From positions 124,001-188,000 of the forward strand of contig CAVZRQ010000002.1 in assembly GCA_963777735.1 (NCBI GenBank): a stretch of DNA of 64,000 nt, written 5' to 3'. The notes below the pieces were generated by a model. The model was given only the letters and a program-made list of their open reading frames with translations. It searched no databases and had not been told where the DNA came from. The translations under genes were made by a program, and so were the position numbers. Source of the stretch: ZC4RG30 sp963777735. Lineage in GTDB: Bacteria; Pseudomonadota; Gammaproteobacteria; Steroidobacterales; Steroidobacteraceae. Shown one piece after another: positions 34,412 through 44,540 of this stretch. Position 1 is the stretch's first letter, and each line of letters begins with the position of its first letter.

Positions 34412-36895
34412 GTGAAATTGCGAAAGTTGTTGGCGGCAGGGATTGTGACGGCGTCGCTGCCGGGTGGCTGGGCGATGGCGGCGGTGCCTGCGAGCACATC
34501 GGCCGCAGCCGAGGAGCTGGAGGAACTCGAGGCGGTCACCGTTACCGCTCGCCGCCGCAATGAGGAACTGCAGGATGTGCCGTTGGCGATCACGGTGCTG
34601 GATGCCGCATTGCTGGACGAAACAGGCAGCTTCAATGTGCTGCGGCTGACGCAGCTTGCGCCAACGCTGCAGTTCTACAGCCAGAATCCGCGCAACTCGG
34701 CGGCGAACATACGCGGCCTGGGTGCGCCATTCGGATTGACGAACGACGGTATCGAGCAGGGCGTAGGTCTATATGTGGACGACGTCTACTACAGCCGCGC
34801 TGCGGCCTCGACGCTGGATTTCCTGGACGTGGAGCGTCTGGAAGTGCTGCGCGGACCACAGGGAACCCTGTACGGCAAGAACACCACGGCTGGTGCCATC
34901 AACATCACGACCAAGCGGCCGACCTTTTCGCCGGAAGCCGTGGCGGAACTTTCTGTTGGCAACCTGGGTTTCTACCAGGCAAAGGCTGCCTTGTCGGGCC
35001 CCTTCACCGAAAGCATTGCGGGGCGTTTCGCGATTTCCGCCACCAATCGCCATGGCACGATCTTCAATGTCGCCACGACGAACCGCGTCAATGAAGTCGA
35101 CAACATCGGTCTGCGCGGCCAGCTTCTGTGGCGTGCCAGCGAGAACCTCGATGTAACGCTTGCGGGTGACTACAACAAGCAGAACGCCGAATGCTGCGCC
35201 CAGATCTTCGTGCGCGTGGGCGCCACGCAGCGCGCGGCCAACCGGCAGTACTGGCAGCTTGCGGCGATTCAGGATACGGACCCCGTCCTCGCAGGCGCGC
35301 AGCCTTACGCGCCACCGAGCACGAATGCCTTTGACCGGGTAACCGACGTGGATGCGGAGCTCAGCGCGCGCAGCGAACTGGGCGGCGCGGCATTGCGCGC
35401 GGTCTGGGATCTTGGCCAGGGCACTTTGACTGCAGTATCGGCCTGGCGCTATTGGGATTGGCTGCCCGCCAACGACCGTGACTTCACTGGTCTGGAAGTA
35501 GCCCTGAAGGTGAACAACCCGTCGCACCAGGATCAGGTGACGCAGGAATTCCGCTATGCCTTCACGGGTGACAAGTTCGACTATGTGCTGGGCGCGTTTG
35601 GCTACCATCAGGTCGTGCACACGGACGGCATCACGGAGTACGGCCGTGGCGCCAGCCGCTGGCTGCTGAACCCGACCAGCGCGCGTTCGCTGGATCCGAG
35701 TGTGTTGAATGGTCTGGTCGCCAACAACGACATTGATTTCACCAACACCAGCGCGGCGCTGTTCGGCCAGCTTTCCTGGCGCGTATCGGATCGACTGCGG
35801 GTGGAGCCGGGCCTGCGCCTGAACTACGACGAGAAGAATGGTTCGTACATCTCGGTGGTGACCAATGGTGCCGGGGTAGTGCTGCCCACCTTGTCGACAG
35901 ATCCGGCCTACAGTGCGGCGGGAACGGGTCCGCGTCTTACGGATCAGCGCGGTGTCGCGGCTCCACAGTCCTATGAGGCGGATTTCAGCGACTGGAATTT
36001 CTCCGGCGACCTGAAGCTGGCCTTCGAGTTCAGCAAGGATGTGCTGGGTTACGCGAACTATGGTCGCAGCTTCAAGACCGGCGGCATCACGCTGAATGGC
36101 GTTCCCTCCGACAGCGTGGGCAACCCGCAGCTCAACCTGGCAACGGTCAGGCCAGAGAAGGTGTACAGCTACGAGGTGGGATTGAAGACGCAGTTCCTCG
36201 ATCGCCGTGCCACGCTGAACGTTGCGGCCTTCCGGACGGACGTGAAGGACTTCCAGGCCACCGTGAACAACGGCCAGGTGCTGGTGACGCGCGGCTATCT
36301 CGCCAACGCCGAGAAGGTGAAGGTGCAGGGGCTGGAGTCTGACTTCTCGTACCGGTTGAACGAGAACTGGAACGTCTACGTGAACGGCGCCTACACGGAC
36401 GCGACCTATGCGAAGTTCACGGGTGCGCCGTGCCCGCCGGAGCTTTCCGGTGGCACCACGACGGTCACGAACCCGGCTCTCGCGGCTGCGCCTGGGACTC
36501 CGGGTGGCCCAAGCCCCGCGTTCTGCGATGTCTCGGGCAGCTGGTTGCCGGGCGTATCGAAGTGGTCGGGATCCTGGGGCGTCCAGTATCAGCACAACGC
36601 CACCATTCTCGGGCGTGAAGGCGAAGGCTACTTCGCCTACGACGGCAGTGCGCGCAGCCGGTGGTCGTCGAATCCGTCGCGGTCGCTCTACACGGATGTG
36701 GGCGGGTACGGTCTGGCGAACTTCCGCTTCGGCTTTCGCAGCCAGGGCAGCTGGGATGTCTACGCATGGGTCAGGAACGCATTCGACAAGGACTACTTCG
36801 AGCAGCTCGCGACGACGCCAGGCAATACGGGTCTGATCGCTGGCCAGCCTGCAGATCCTCGTACCTGGGGCCTTACGCTCAGGGCGGAGTTCTGA
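34412..36895 (+). CDS. TonB-dependent outer-membrane receptor
   Basis: The protein of about 827 residues has a signal peptide and the N-terminal plug (EAVTVTARRRNEELQDVPLAITVL, the TonB-box/plug start; IRGLG; DFLDVERLEVLRGPQGTLYGKNTTAGAINI) and a beta-barrel ending TWGLTLRAEF with a terminal Phe. I favour the GTG at 34412 because AGGAG lies 8 bases upstream; the ATG at 34394 adds six residues. The close link to a sulfate-type binding protein suggests a sulfur-containing or oxyanion ligand rather than a siderophore, but this is inference. Confidence 0.85.
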   Translation: MKLRKLLAAGIVTASLPGGWAMAAVPASTSAAAEELEELEAVTVTARRRNEELQDVPLAITVLDAALLDETGSFNVLRLTQLAPTLQFYSQNPRNSAANIRGLGAPFGLTNDGIEQGVGLYVDDVYYSRAAASTLDFLDVERLEVLRGPQGTLYGKNTTAGAINITTKRPTFSPEAVAELSVGNLGFYQAKAALSGPFTESIAGRFAISATNRHGTIFNVATTNRVNEVDNIGLRGQLLWRASENLDVTLAGDYNKQNAECCAQIFVRVGATQRAANRQYWQLAAIQDTDPVLAGAQPYAPPSTNAFDRVTDVDAELSARSELGGAALRAVWDLGQGTLTAVSAWRYWDWLPANDRDFTGLEVALKVNNPSHQDQVTQEFRYAFTGDKFDYVLGAFGYHQVVHTDGITEYGRGASRWLLNPTSARSLDPSVLNGLVANNDIDFTNTSAALFGQLSWRVSDRLRVEPGLRLNYDEKNGSYISVVTNGAGVVLPTLSTDPAYSAAGTGPRLTDQRGVAAPQSYEADFSDWNFSGDLKLAFEFSKDVLGYANYGRSFKTGGITLNGVPSDSVGNPQLNLATVRPEKVYSYEVGLKTQFLDRRATLNVAAFRTDVKDFQATVNNGQVLVTRGYLANAEKVKVQGLESDFSYRLNENWNVYVNGAYTDATYAKFTGAPCPPELSGGTTTVTNPALAAAPGTPGGPSPAFCDVSGSWLPGVSKWSGSWGVQYQHNATILGREGEGYFAYDGSARSRWSSNPSRSLYTDVGGYGLANFRFGFRSQGSWDVYAWVRNAFDKDYFEQLATTPGNTGLIAGQPADPRTWGLTLRAEF

Positions 36896-36933
36896 TTCCA
36901 CACACCACCCGGAATCTTGGAGGAATATTCAAC

Positions 36934-37950
36934 ATGTTCAAGTCTCCCATTTCACGCCGCAGCATCCTCGCAATCGCCATGGCATCGGCCATCACCACCA
37001 GCGTTGCGGCGCGGGCCGCAGACGTCACGCTGCTGAATGTGTCCTATGACCCCACGCGCGAGTTGTACCTCGACTTCAATGCTGCCTTTGCGAAGCACTG
37101 GAAGGCGAAGACGGGAGACAACGTCAAGATCAACCAGTCGCACGGCGGCTCAAGCAAGCAGGCGCGCTCGGTAATCGACGGTCTCGCCGCGGATGTCGTG
37201 ACGCTGGGTCTGGCGGGAGATGTCGACGCGCTGGTTACGCAGGGCAAGCTGCTGGCACCAGAATGGGAGAATCGTCTGCCCAACAACAGCGCGCCCTACA
37301 CATCGACCATCGTGTTCCTCGTGCGCAAGGGCAATCCGAAGGGAATCAAGGACTGGGGTGATCTGGCACGCGCTGGAGTGAGTGTGATTACGCCGAATCC
37401 GAAGACATCGGGCGGTGCTCGCTGGAACTATCTGGCGGGCTATGCCTGGGCGCTGAAGCAGCCGGGCGGGAGTGCTGCCACTGCCAAGGCCTTCCTGCGG
37501 AAGGTCTACAAGAACGCGCCGGTGCTGGATACCGGTGCGCGGCAGGCACTGACCACCTTCGGGCAGCGTGGAATTGGCGATGTGTTCATTTCGTGGGAAA
37601 ACGAGGCCTTTCTGGCAAGCCGGGAACTCGGGCCGGGAAAATTCGACGTGATCGTGCCTTCCATCAGCATTCTGGCGGAACCGTCCGTGGCGGTGGTCGA
37701 CAAGGTGGTGTTGAAGCGCGGCACGAAGACGGTGGCGGAGGAATACCTGAAGTACCTGTATTCGAAGGAAGGTCAGGAGATCGTTGCGAAGCACTTCTAT
37801 CGCCCACGTGACGCGCAGGTGGCGGCAAAGTACGCAAATGTGTTTCCGAAGTTGACGCTGCTGACCATAAAGGACTTCGGCGGCTGGGCCAGCGCGCAGA
37901 AAACGCATTTTGCCGATGGTGGGGTGTTCGACCAGTTGCTGGCGCCATAG
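36934..37950 (+). CDS. Periplasmic sulfate-type ABC substrate-binding protein
   Basis: The 338-residue protein has a signal peptide (SILAIAMASAITTSVAARA) and the Sbp/CysP pattern: LLNVSYDPTRELYLDFNAAFAKHW, INQSHGGSSKQARSVIDGLAADVVTLGLAGDVDAL, VRKGNPKGIKDWGDLARAGVSVITPNPKTSGGARWNYL. GGAGG lies upstream of the ATG. Located 38 bp after the TonB receptor gene and facing the cysATW operon, it is the obvious binding partner of that transporter. Confidence 0.9.
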   Translation: MFKSPISRRSILAIAMASAITTSVAARAADVTLLNVSYDPTRELYLDFNAAFAKHWKAKTGDNVKINQSHGGSSKQARSVIDGLAADVVTLGLAGDVDALVTQGKLLAPEWENRLPNNSAPYTSTIVFLVRKGNPKGIKDWGDLARAGVSVITPNPKTSGGARWNYLAGYAWALKQPGGSAATAKAFLRKVYKNAPVLDTGARQALTTFGQRGIGDVFISWENEAFLASRELGPGKFDVIVPSISILAEPSVAVVDKVVLKRGTKTVAEEYLKYLYSKEGQEIVAKHFYRPRDAQVAAKYANVFPKLTLLTIKDFGGWASAQKTHFADGGVFDQLLAP

Positions 37951-38034
37951 AAATGACGGCATTGTGGTCGGAATTTGACCGTTCAACGTCGCTGCGCAAA
38001 TATAGGTCCGCCTCAATACAAGGAGTATGGACCC

Positions 38035-38943
38035 ATGACCGAGCAGCATCTGGCCGTGACGGCACCGGCATCCCCCATCGATCAGCGCGTCTATAACCTG
38101 TACGACGAGTATTGCCATGGGCACATCGACCGCCGCGAGTTTCTGGCGCGAGCCCAGGCACTCATGATCGGTGGCATGTCAGCGATGGTGATGGCGCAGT
38201 CGCTGTTTCCCCGCTATGCCGAGGCGCAGACCATCTCCTTCACGGATTCGCGGATCAAGGCGCGCTACGTCGACTATCCCTCGCCAGGCGGCAACTCCGG
38301 GACGATGCGCGGCTATCTGGTGCAGCCCACCGGTACCGGACCTTTCCCGTCGGTGCTGGTGCTTCACGAGAACCGGGGTTTGAATCCCTATATCGAGGAT
38401 GTGGCGCGTCGCGCCGCAACGTCAGGGTTTCTCGCATTGGCGCCGGATGGCCTCGCACCAGCGGGTGGATACCCCGGAAACGATGACGATGGACGTACGC
38501 TGCAGTCTGGCCTGGACCCAGCCAAGTTGCGGCAGGACATGATCAACAGCGCCCGTCTTCTGAAGGGGCATGCACTTTCGAATGGCAAGCTGGGCGCGAC
38601 CGGATTTTGCTGGGGCGGCGGCATGGTCAACCAGCTTGCTGTAGCGCTGGGTGCGGATCTGGCGGCAGGCGTGCCGTTCTACGGTGCTGCGGCACCTGTT
38701 GCCGATGTGCCGAAAATCAAGGCGGCGCTGCTGGTGCAGTATGCGGCTACCGATGAACGCATCAATGCGCAATGGCCTGCGTTCGAGGCTGCATTGAAGG
38801 CAGCTGGAGTGACGTATCAGCAGCATGTCTATGCGGATACCCAGCATGGCTTCCACAACAACTCGACTCCGCGGTACAGCGAAGCCGCCGCAAACCTGGC
38901 CTGGGAGCGCACCATCGCCTTCTTCCGTCAGCATCTGGCCTGA
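38035..38943 (+). CDS. Dienelactone-hydrolase family protein with leader
   Basis: The 302-residue protein has a 65-residue N-terminal region with a hydrophobic stretch (ALMIGGMSAMVMAQSLFP) that may be a Tat-like signal (RREFLARAQ). The hydrolase domain then follows: HENRGLNPYIEDVARR, GFCWGG with the nucleophile Cys, YAATDERI (Asp) and DTQHGFHN (His), the Cys-Asp-His triad of dienelactone hydrolases. AAGGAG precedes the ATG. Its role next to the sulfate uptake genes is unknown. Confidence 0.85.
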   Translation: MTEQHLAVTAPASPIDQRVYNLYDEYCHGHIDRREFLARAQALMIGGMSAMVMAQSLFPRYAEAQTISFTDSRIKARYVDYPSPGGNSGTMRGYLVQPTGTGPFPSVLVLHENRGLNPYIEDVARRAATSGFLALAPDGLAPAGGYPGNDDDGRTLQSGLDPAKLRQDMINSARLLKGHALSNGKLGATGFCWGGGMVNQLAVALGADLAAGVPFYGAAAPVADVPKIKAALLVQYAATDERINAQWPAFEAALKAAGVTYQQHVYADTQHGFHNNSTPRYSEAAANLAWERTIAFFRQHLA

Positions 38944-38956
38944 AGCAGGGTCTCTG

Positions 38957-40147
38957 ATGCTACAACGACTGCCAGTCGTTCTGCTGCCGGCGTTGCTGCT
39001 TCTCGCCTCCTGCGCGAAGCGCACGCCGGCCCTGCACGAGGAGTTGCTGACGCTCGATACCCATCTCGATACGCCCGCTTACTTCGGCATCGCAGGCTGG
39101 GAGTTCGGCGAGCGGCATCGTGTGGAGGAGGATGGGTCGCAGCTCGACATTCCGCGCATGATTGAGGGTGGTCTGGATGGCGGCTTCTTTGTCACCTACA
39201 TCCCCCAGGGTCCGCTGACGGACGAAGGCCGGGAGGCCGCGCGACTGGCAGCGCACGCCCGTCTGGACGAGATCCACGCCGTGGTCACGATGCACGCGGA
39301 CAAGGCCGGGATTGCACTGACCTCTGCCGATGCCCGCCGCCTCGCTGGTCAGGGCAAGCGGGTGGTCTTCCTGAGCATGGAGAATGGCTATCCGTTGGGC
39401 CAACATCCCGAGCGACTGACGGACTTCCATGCACGGGGTGTGCGCATGGCCGGTCCGGTGCACTTCCTGAACAATGACCTGGCGACTTCCAGCACGGACG
39501 TCGCTCGCGCGGAGTTTCCCGGCCTCACGCCTGCCGGTCGCGCCTGGGTGCAGGAGGCGAATCGCCTCGGGATCGTGATCGATCCCTCGCATGCTTCCGA
39601 TGCAACGCTCGACGACATCCTTGCGCTGTCGACGAAACCGGTGGTGCTGTCGCACTCTGGTGCCAAGGCCGTTTTTGCGCATCCCCGCAATGTGGACGAC
39701 GAGCGGCTGCAGCGCATTGCTGCAGCGGGTGGTGTGATCCAGGTGGCTGCATATCCCGACTACCTGATTCAACGCAAGCCGACACCGGAGAGGGCTGCGG
39801 AAATCTCGCGGCTGCGTGCAGCGCTATCGGGCGAGCGCACGGTGGCAGCGCGTCGTGAGCTCACCCGAGCGCTGGCAGAGGTGGAAGGTCGCTGGCCGTT
39901 GCCACCCGCTACCTACGAACAGTTTGTGCAGCATCTGTTGCATGTGATCCGCGTCGCCGGCGTGAAGCATGCCGGCATCGGAATCGACTTTGATGGTGGC
40001 GGCGGCGTGCAGGGGTTGGAAGATGCCACGGACTACCCACGCATCACCGCAAGCCTGCGCGAGGCGGGGCTCTCTGACAGCGAACTGGCTGATGTCTGGT
40101 CCGGCAATGTCTTGCGGGTACTCGACACCGTGCAGTCGACCGACTGA
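38957..40147 (+). CDS. M19 (renal-type) membrane dipeptidase, lipoprotein
   Basis: The 396-residue protein starts with a lipoprotein signal (LLPALLLLASC). DTHLDTPAYF supplies the HxD zinc pair, RMAGPVHFLNNDLATSS and VIDPSHASDATLDDIL the later ligands, and KPVVLSHSGAKAV and GIGIDFDGGGGV are conserved in M19. It cleaves dipeptides, in some members also D-residue or beta-lactam bonds. Fourteen bases after the DLH gene, in the same operon; ends convergent with the response regulator gene. Confidence 0.85.
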   Translation: MLQRLPVVLLPALLLLASCAKRTPALHEELLTLDTHLDTPAYFGIAGWEFGERHRVEEDGSQLDIPRMIEGGLDGGFFVTYIPQGPLTDEGREAARLAAHARLDEIHAVVTMHADKAGIALTSADARRLAGQGKRVVFLSMENGYPLGQHPERLTDFHARGVRMAGPVHFLNNDLATSSTDVARAEFPGLTPAGRAWVQEANRLGIVIDPSHASDATLDDILALSTKPVVLSHSGAKAVFAHPRNVDDERLQRIAAAGGVIQVAAYPDYLIQRKPTPERAAEISRLRAALSGERTVAARRELTRALAEVEGRWPLPPATYEQFVQHLLHVIRVAGVKHAGIGIDFDGGGGVQGLEDATDYPRITASLREAGLSDSELADVWSGNVLRVLDTVQSTD

Positions 40148-40169
40148 ACTTCCCGTCGCAGGGGTCGGG

Positions 40170-40847
40170 CTATTCGACCACCAGTTTGTAACCGGAAACC
40201 GCCGCGGTTTGCAGCAGCACAGGCGTGCCGGGATTCGGTTCGATCTTGTTGCGCAGGCGATGCACCAGCTGTTTCAGCAGCTGCCGATCGCCGGCACCGC
40301 GATGCCCCCACACCAGAGTGAGCAGTCGATCGGAGTGCACTGCGCGGCCTGCCTGCGCCAGCAGTGCCTGCATGAGCCGGAACTCGAGCTTGGTGAGCAG
40401 TATCGGCTGACCAGTGCCGACGCTTACGGTGCTGTCTTCCGCATCCAGCGTCACGCGTCCCACCGTCATCGGACCGGTGCTGCGCTCGATGCGTGCCCGG
40501 CGCAGCAGGGCCTTCACGCGCGCGAGCAGTTCGCGCGGGCTGAACGGTTTGGTGAGGTAGTCGTCCGCGCCCAGATCGATGGCGCGCACGAGATCCTGTT
40601 CCTCGCCGCGTGCGGTGAGCATCATGATCGGTGCGGTGCCGCGGCCGCGGATGATCGAGCACACTTCGAAGCCGGACATGCCGGGCATGTTGATGTCGAG
40701 CACTACCATGTCTGGTGCTTCCGACTCGAACTTCTCGACTGCCGCGTTGCCATCCGCTGCCTTCACGACCAGATAGCCGGCCTGCCCGAGTGCGTAGGCA
40801 ACCAGGTCGAGAAGGTCGGAGTCGTCGTCGGCTACCAGGATCTTCAT
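40170..40847 (-). CDS. OmpR/PhoB-family response regulator
   Basis: The 225-residue protein has a receiver domain (ILVADDDSDLLDL acidic pocket, VVLDINMPGMSGFE with the phospho-Asp, MLTARGEE Thr, DYLTKPFSPREL Lys) and a winged-helix DNA-binding domain (GRVTLDAEDSTV..., LTKLEFRLMQALLA, VSGYKLV). Its ATG overlaps the stop of the sensor kinase gene. As the last gene of the cysA operon it probably controls that operon and the TonB receptor through the GTAACC repeats. Confidence 0.9.
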   Translation of the reverse strand: MKILVADDDSDLLDLVAYALGQAGYLVVKAADGNAAVEKFESEAPDMVVLDINMPGMSGFEVCSIIRGRGTAPIMMLTARGEEQDLVRAIDLGADDYLTKPFSPRELLARVKALLRRARIERSTGPMTVGRVTLDAEDSTVSVGTGQPILLTKLEFRLMQALLAQAGRAVHSDRLLTLVWGHRGAGDRQLLKQLVHRLRNKIEPNPGTPVLLQTAAVSGYKLVVE

Positions 40848-42925
40848 GATTCACGTTCTGCGGGCAATGAAAGAGTGAAACGGGTGCGCTCCGCAGAGCG
40901 AGTGGCGACCAGCGTACCGCCATGGCGCTCCACGATGGAACGGGAGATGGAAAGACCCAGCCCCATGCCGCCGGGTGCGGGTTCCACCCCGCCGCGACCA
41001 AAGCGCTCGAAAACGGATTCCTGCGCGCCTTCCGGCAGGCCGGGGCCGGAATCCTCGACCCAGGCGGTGATGCGCTCGTCATCGCGCTCTGCGCCTACGC
41101 GAATGGTCGTGCGCTCCGGCGCAAACTTGCTGGCATTGGCGAGCAGGTTCACGAACACCTGGGTGAGGCGCACGGCGTCTCCCTGCAGTTCGAGATCGCC
41201 TTCCAGTTGGCGCTCGACCTGCTGCCCGCGCTGGCGCAGCAATGCTTCGACGGTGGCGATGGCGTCTTCCACGACTTCGACAAGGTCGACGCTCTGGTGG
41301 CGGATGTCGAGCTGCCCGGCTTCGATGCGCACGCTTTCGAGGAGATTGTCGATGAGCTGCGCGAGCCGCCGCGTGCCGCGTTCGAGTGACAGCACCAGGT
41401 CCTCCAGCTGTGCGGGAGTGCGGGTGTGAAGGCCATCGCGCAGCAGTTCGATGGAAGCGAGCTGCGCGGCCAGCGGGGTGCGGAACTCGTGCGAGACATT
41501 GGCGAGCACGGTGTCGCGCGCGCGGCGAACCGCCTCGAGTTCGGTTTCATCGCGCATCACCTGCACCTGCAGGTTATCGACGGGTCTCGCGCTGGTGAGC
41601 ACCATGCGACGGCTGCCACCGCGGGTCTGCAGGTATTCGACGGCGGTGGACGAACCCAGCTCGCGGGATCTGAGGATCGGGCAGTTGAGTTCGCAGGGGC
41701 GTGCTCCATTGACTGGAGTTGGCTGGAGTACATCTCCGCAAAAGCGGCCAATGACTTCGGTTGAAGTCACTCCCAGCAGTTTCGCGGTGGTTTCGTTGAT
41801 GTAGGTGATGCGGCGGTCGGCATCGACCGCGTACACGCCTTCCACGATGCCGCCGAGCACCGCCTGCGCTTCGGCCTCGCGCTGCCGCAGCGTATCGGTG
41901 AGATCGATGAGGTTGCGGCGCATGTCGTTCATGGTGCGCGCGAGCTGTCCGATCTCCGCCGGGCCGCCGGTGGGGATGGAGGCGGCGAAATCGCCCTGGC
42001 CGAGGCGCGCAGCCGCAGCAGTCAGGGCTTCCGTCGGTCCGGTGATGCGCCTGCCCAGCAGCACGCCGGCGATGAGCGCCAGCACCGCGAGACTGCTGGC
42101 CACCCACAGCAGCCGGCGCTGCATGGCGTTCACGTCGCGATCCACCTGCGCGGTGGAGAGCCGGGTTTCGATCAGCACGATGCCTTCGCCCGTGGCCGAG
42201 AACACCGGATGGCTGGCGGCGTACAGCCGCAGCTTCTCGATGTGCGCGACTGCGAAACGACCATCGGCGAGCGCCGCGGTATGCAAGGCGGTGAAATCGT
42301 CGACCGGCGCGTTGTTGAAATCGCGGTAGCTGCGCAGCGTGAGTTCGACGCCTTCCTGCAGATCGAGCTTGCGCGCGAATTCGTTGTTGAGCACCTGCGC
42401 CACGATCACCTGCGTACCTGGCGCAAAATCACCCAGGCTGGTCGTGGCACCGAGATAGGCATCGGCGGTGCCCTGGGGTGCCGTCATGAAACGCTCGCCC
42501 TGTTCCGTGGATGAGGCCAGCAGCACGGCCCACGGAACACTGGGGCCCGCCGAGGCGAGTACCTGCCCATTCTCCAGAACAGCGCAGGCATTCACGCCGG
42601 CCGTGCCGCAGAAGCGCGCCAGGAACGGCGGGAGATTCGGCAGATCACGCTCCTGCAGCAGCCGCCGCAGCGTGGGGCGTTCGGCCAGCACGCGTGCATA
42701 GGAAAGAGTGTCTTCACCCGCACGGGTGAGGGCGGCGCGCGCATCCGCGCCGGCCAGCTGCACCCGCACGCGCTGCTGGCTATCGGCGAGGCCCTCGAGC
42801 AGGTCGATGGCTGCCCACGAAACGCCGGCGGCCACCACGAGCACGATCAGCACCTGGATGGCAGCGAGCCACCAGCCAAGGCTGTTGTGCCACAGCTTCA
42901 GTGGTGACGTATTCCAGTCCGCCAT
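40844..42925 (-). CDS. Sensor histidine kinase, partner of the adjacent regulator
   Basis: The 693-residue protein has an N-terminal helix, a periplasmic sensor of about 230 residues, a second helix (LWVASSLAVLALIAGVLLG), HAMP (ITGPTEALTAAAARLGQGDF), a PAS domain (GIVEGVYAVDADRRITYINETTAKLLG) with a C-x3-C pair, then SHEFRTPLA (H box), NLLANASKFA (N box), EDSGPGLP and GGMGLGLSIS. It starts within the last 28 bases of cysW. What the periplasmic domain senses is unknown; sulfate or its binding-protein complex is a natural guess. Confidence 0.9.
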   Translation of the reverse strand: MADWNTSPLKLWHNSLGWWLAAIQVLIVLVVAAGVSWAAIDLLEGLADSQQRVRVQLAGADARAALTRAGEDTLSYARVLAERPTLRRLLQERDLPNLPPFLARFCGTAGVNACAVLENGQVLASAGPSVPWAVLLASSTEQGERFMTAPQGTADAYLGATTSLGDFAPGTQVIVAQVLNNEFARKLDLQEGVELTLRSYRDFNNAPVDDFTALHTAALADGRFAVAHIEKLRLYAASHPVFSATGEGIVLIETRLSTAQVDRDVNAMQRRLLWVASSLAVLALIAGVLLGRRITGPTEALTAAAARLGQGDFAASIPTGGPAEIGQLARTMNDMRRNLIDLTDTLRQREAEAQAVLGGIVEGVYAVDADRRITYINETTAKLLGVTSTEVIGRFCGDVLQPTPVNGARPCELNCPILRSRELGSSTAVEYLQTRGGSRRMVLTSARPVDNLQVQVMRDETELEAVRRARDTVLANVSHEFRTPLAAQLASIELLRDGLHTRTPAQLEDLVLSLERGTRRLAQLIDNLLESVRIEAGQLDIRHQSVDLVEVVEDAIATVEALLRQRGQQVERQLEGDLELQGDAVRLTQVFVNLLANASKFAPERTTIRVGAERDDERITAWVEDSGPGLPEGAQESVFERFGRGGVEPAPGGMGLGLSISRSIVERHGGTLVATRSAERTRFTLSLPAERES

Positions 42926-43696
42926 TCGAGCATTGTCTTGATGATGAGGGTGACCACTGCCAGCAACGATAGCAGTGATGCCACCGCAAAGGCGCCCACA
43001 AAGTTGTATTCCTGATACAGGATTTCAATATGCAGCGGCATGGTGTTGGTCAGTCCGCGGATATGGCCGGAGACCACCGATACCGCACCGAACTCACCCA
43101 TTGCGCGGGCATTGCACAGGATGATGCCGTAGACCAGCCCCCAGCGGATGCGCGGCAGCGTGACGTGGAAGAACGTGAACCAGCCGCCAGCGCCCAGCGT
43201 GATGGCGGCTTCTTCTTCGTCATTGCCCATCTGCTGCATCAGCGGGAATCAGCTCACGGGCGACGTAGGGGAAGGTGACGAACATGGTGGCCAGCACGAT
43301 TCCGGGCAGCGCGAAGATGATGCTGATGTCGTGTTCCTGCAGCCAGGCGCCGAACCAGCCCTGCAGGCCGAACAGCAGCACATACACGAGGCCAGAAACC
43401 ACGGGCGAAACAGCCAGTGGCAGGTCGATCAGGGTGACCAGCATGCTCTTGCCGGGAAACTCGAACTTCGCGATGCACCAGGCCGCGCAGATGCCGAAGA
43501 CGGTGTTGAGCGGCACCACGATCGCGGCGGTGATCAGCGTGAGACGGATCGCGGCGCCGGTGTCGCTGTCGGTGAAGCTCGCGAACCAGGCCGCCCAGCC
43601 ATTCTCGAGGGCGGTGGCGAACACCACGGCCAGCGGCGCAAACAGCAGTGCGCCGAGAAATGTGAACGAGATGGCGATGAGCAGGACGCGGATCAT
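42898..43696 (-). CDS. cysW: Sulfate ABC transporter permease CysW, frameshifted
   Basis: From the ATG at 43696 the frame gives VLLIAISFTFLGALLFAPL...FEFPGKSMLVTLIDLPLAVSPVVSGLVYVLLFG...VTFPYVARELIP. It then shifts into the frame reading LMQQMGNDEEEAAITLGAGGWFTFFHVTLPRI (EAA loop contacting the ATPase) and RAMGEFGAVSVVSGHI. Dropping one G/C in the run at 43244-43246 joins the two parts into about 265 residues. No stop codon separates it from cysT. The frameshift may be an assembly error. Confidence 0.78.
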
Positions 43697-44540
43697 CGCG
43701 CGTGCTCCGCCGTGCAGGCGTCGGCGGCCCCATTGCTGCAGCAGGTTGATGGTCAGCAGCATCAGGAACGAGATCGCCAGCATCACGCAGCCGAGCGCGG
43801 CCGCGGCGGCATAGTCGTACTCCTCCAGCCGGATGACGATCAGCAGCGGCGTGATCTCGGTCTGCATGGGAATGTTGCCGGCGATGAAGATCACGGAGCC
43901 GTATTCCCCTACGCCGCGTGCAAAGGCCAGCGCGAAGCCCGTGAGCACTGCGGGCATCACGGCTGGAAGTATCACGCGAAAGAACGTGTAGGCGGGGCCT
44001 GCACCGAGCGTGGCGGCGGCTTCTTCCACATCCTTCGGCAGTTCGAGCAGGGCGGGCTGCACGGTGCGCACCACGAAGGGCATGCCGATCAAGCGTGAGC
44101 GCGAGGGTGATGCCGAACGAGGTGTAGGCCACCTTGATGCCCAGTGGCTCGAGGTACTGGCCGATCCAGCCATTGCCGGCGAACACGGCGGTGAGCGCGA
44201 GGCCGGAGACGGCGGTGGGCAGCGCGAAGGGCATGTCGATGATGGCATCGATGAAGCGGCGGCCCGGGAAGCGGTAACGCACCAGCACCCAGGCCACGAT
44301 GAACCCGAAGACGATGTTGATGCCGGCAGCCGTCAGCGAAGTGCCGAAGGTCAGCCGATAGGAGGCCATGGCACGCGGGTCGGTGACTACCTGGATGAAG
44401 CGCGCCAGATCCATGCTGGCGCCCTTCATGACCAGCGCCGTCAGCGGCAGCAGCACGATGGCGCAGAGAAAGAACGTGGTGAAGCCCAGGGTGATGCCGA
44501 ACCCCGGGATCACGCTGCGTTCGCGTCGCAGGCTGATCAA
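43697..44540 (-). CDS. cysT: Sulfate ABC transporter permease CysT, frameshifted
   Basis: The frame opens at a TTG (44540) overlapping the cysA stop (TTGA): MISLRRERSVIPGFGITLGFTTFFLCAIVLLPL...FIDAIIDMPFALPTAVSGLALTAVFAGNGWIG. Near 44091 it shifts to LIGMPFVVRTVQPALLELPKDVEEAAATLGAG (EAA loop) ... NLLQQWGRRRL. Removing one T restores LTLIGMPFVVR. In the observed sequence the cysT frame runs straight into cysW without a stop, so its end is set here before the cysW ATG. It forms the channel with CysW. Confidence 0.78.

Noticed and set aside
34769..36901. 710-residue open frame on the minus strand
   Set aside because: It is the antisense of the TonB receptor; composition is Arg/His/Gln-rich with no family pattern.
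40188..40193. Single GTAACC inside the response regulator gene (another at 35339)
   Set aside because: Single hexamers occur by chance and lack the tandem partner at 11 bp.
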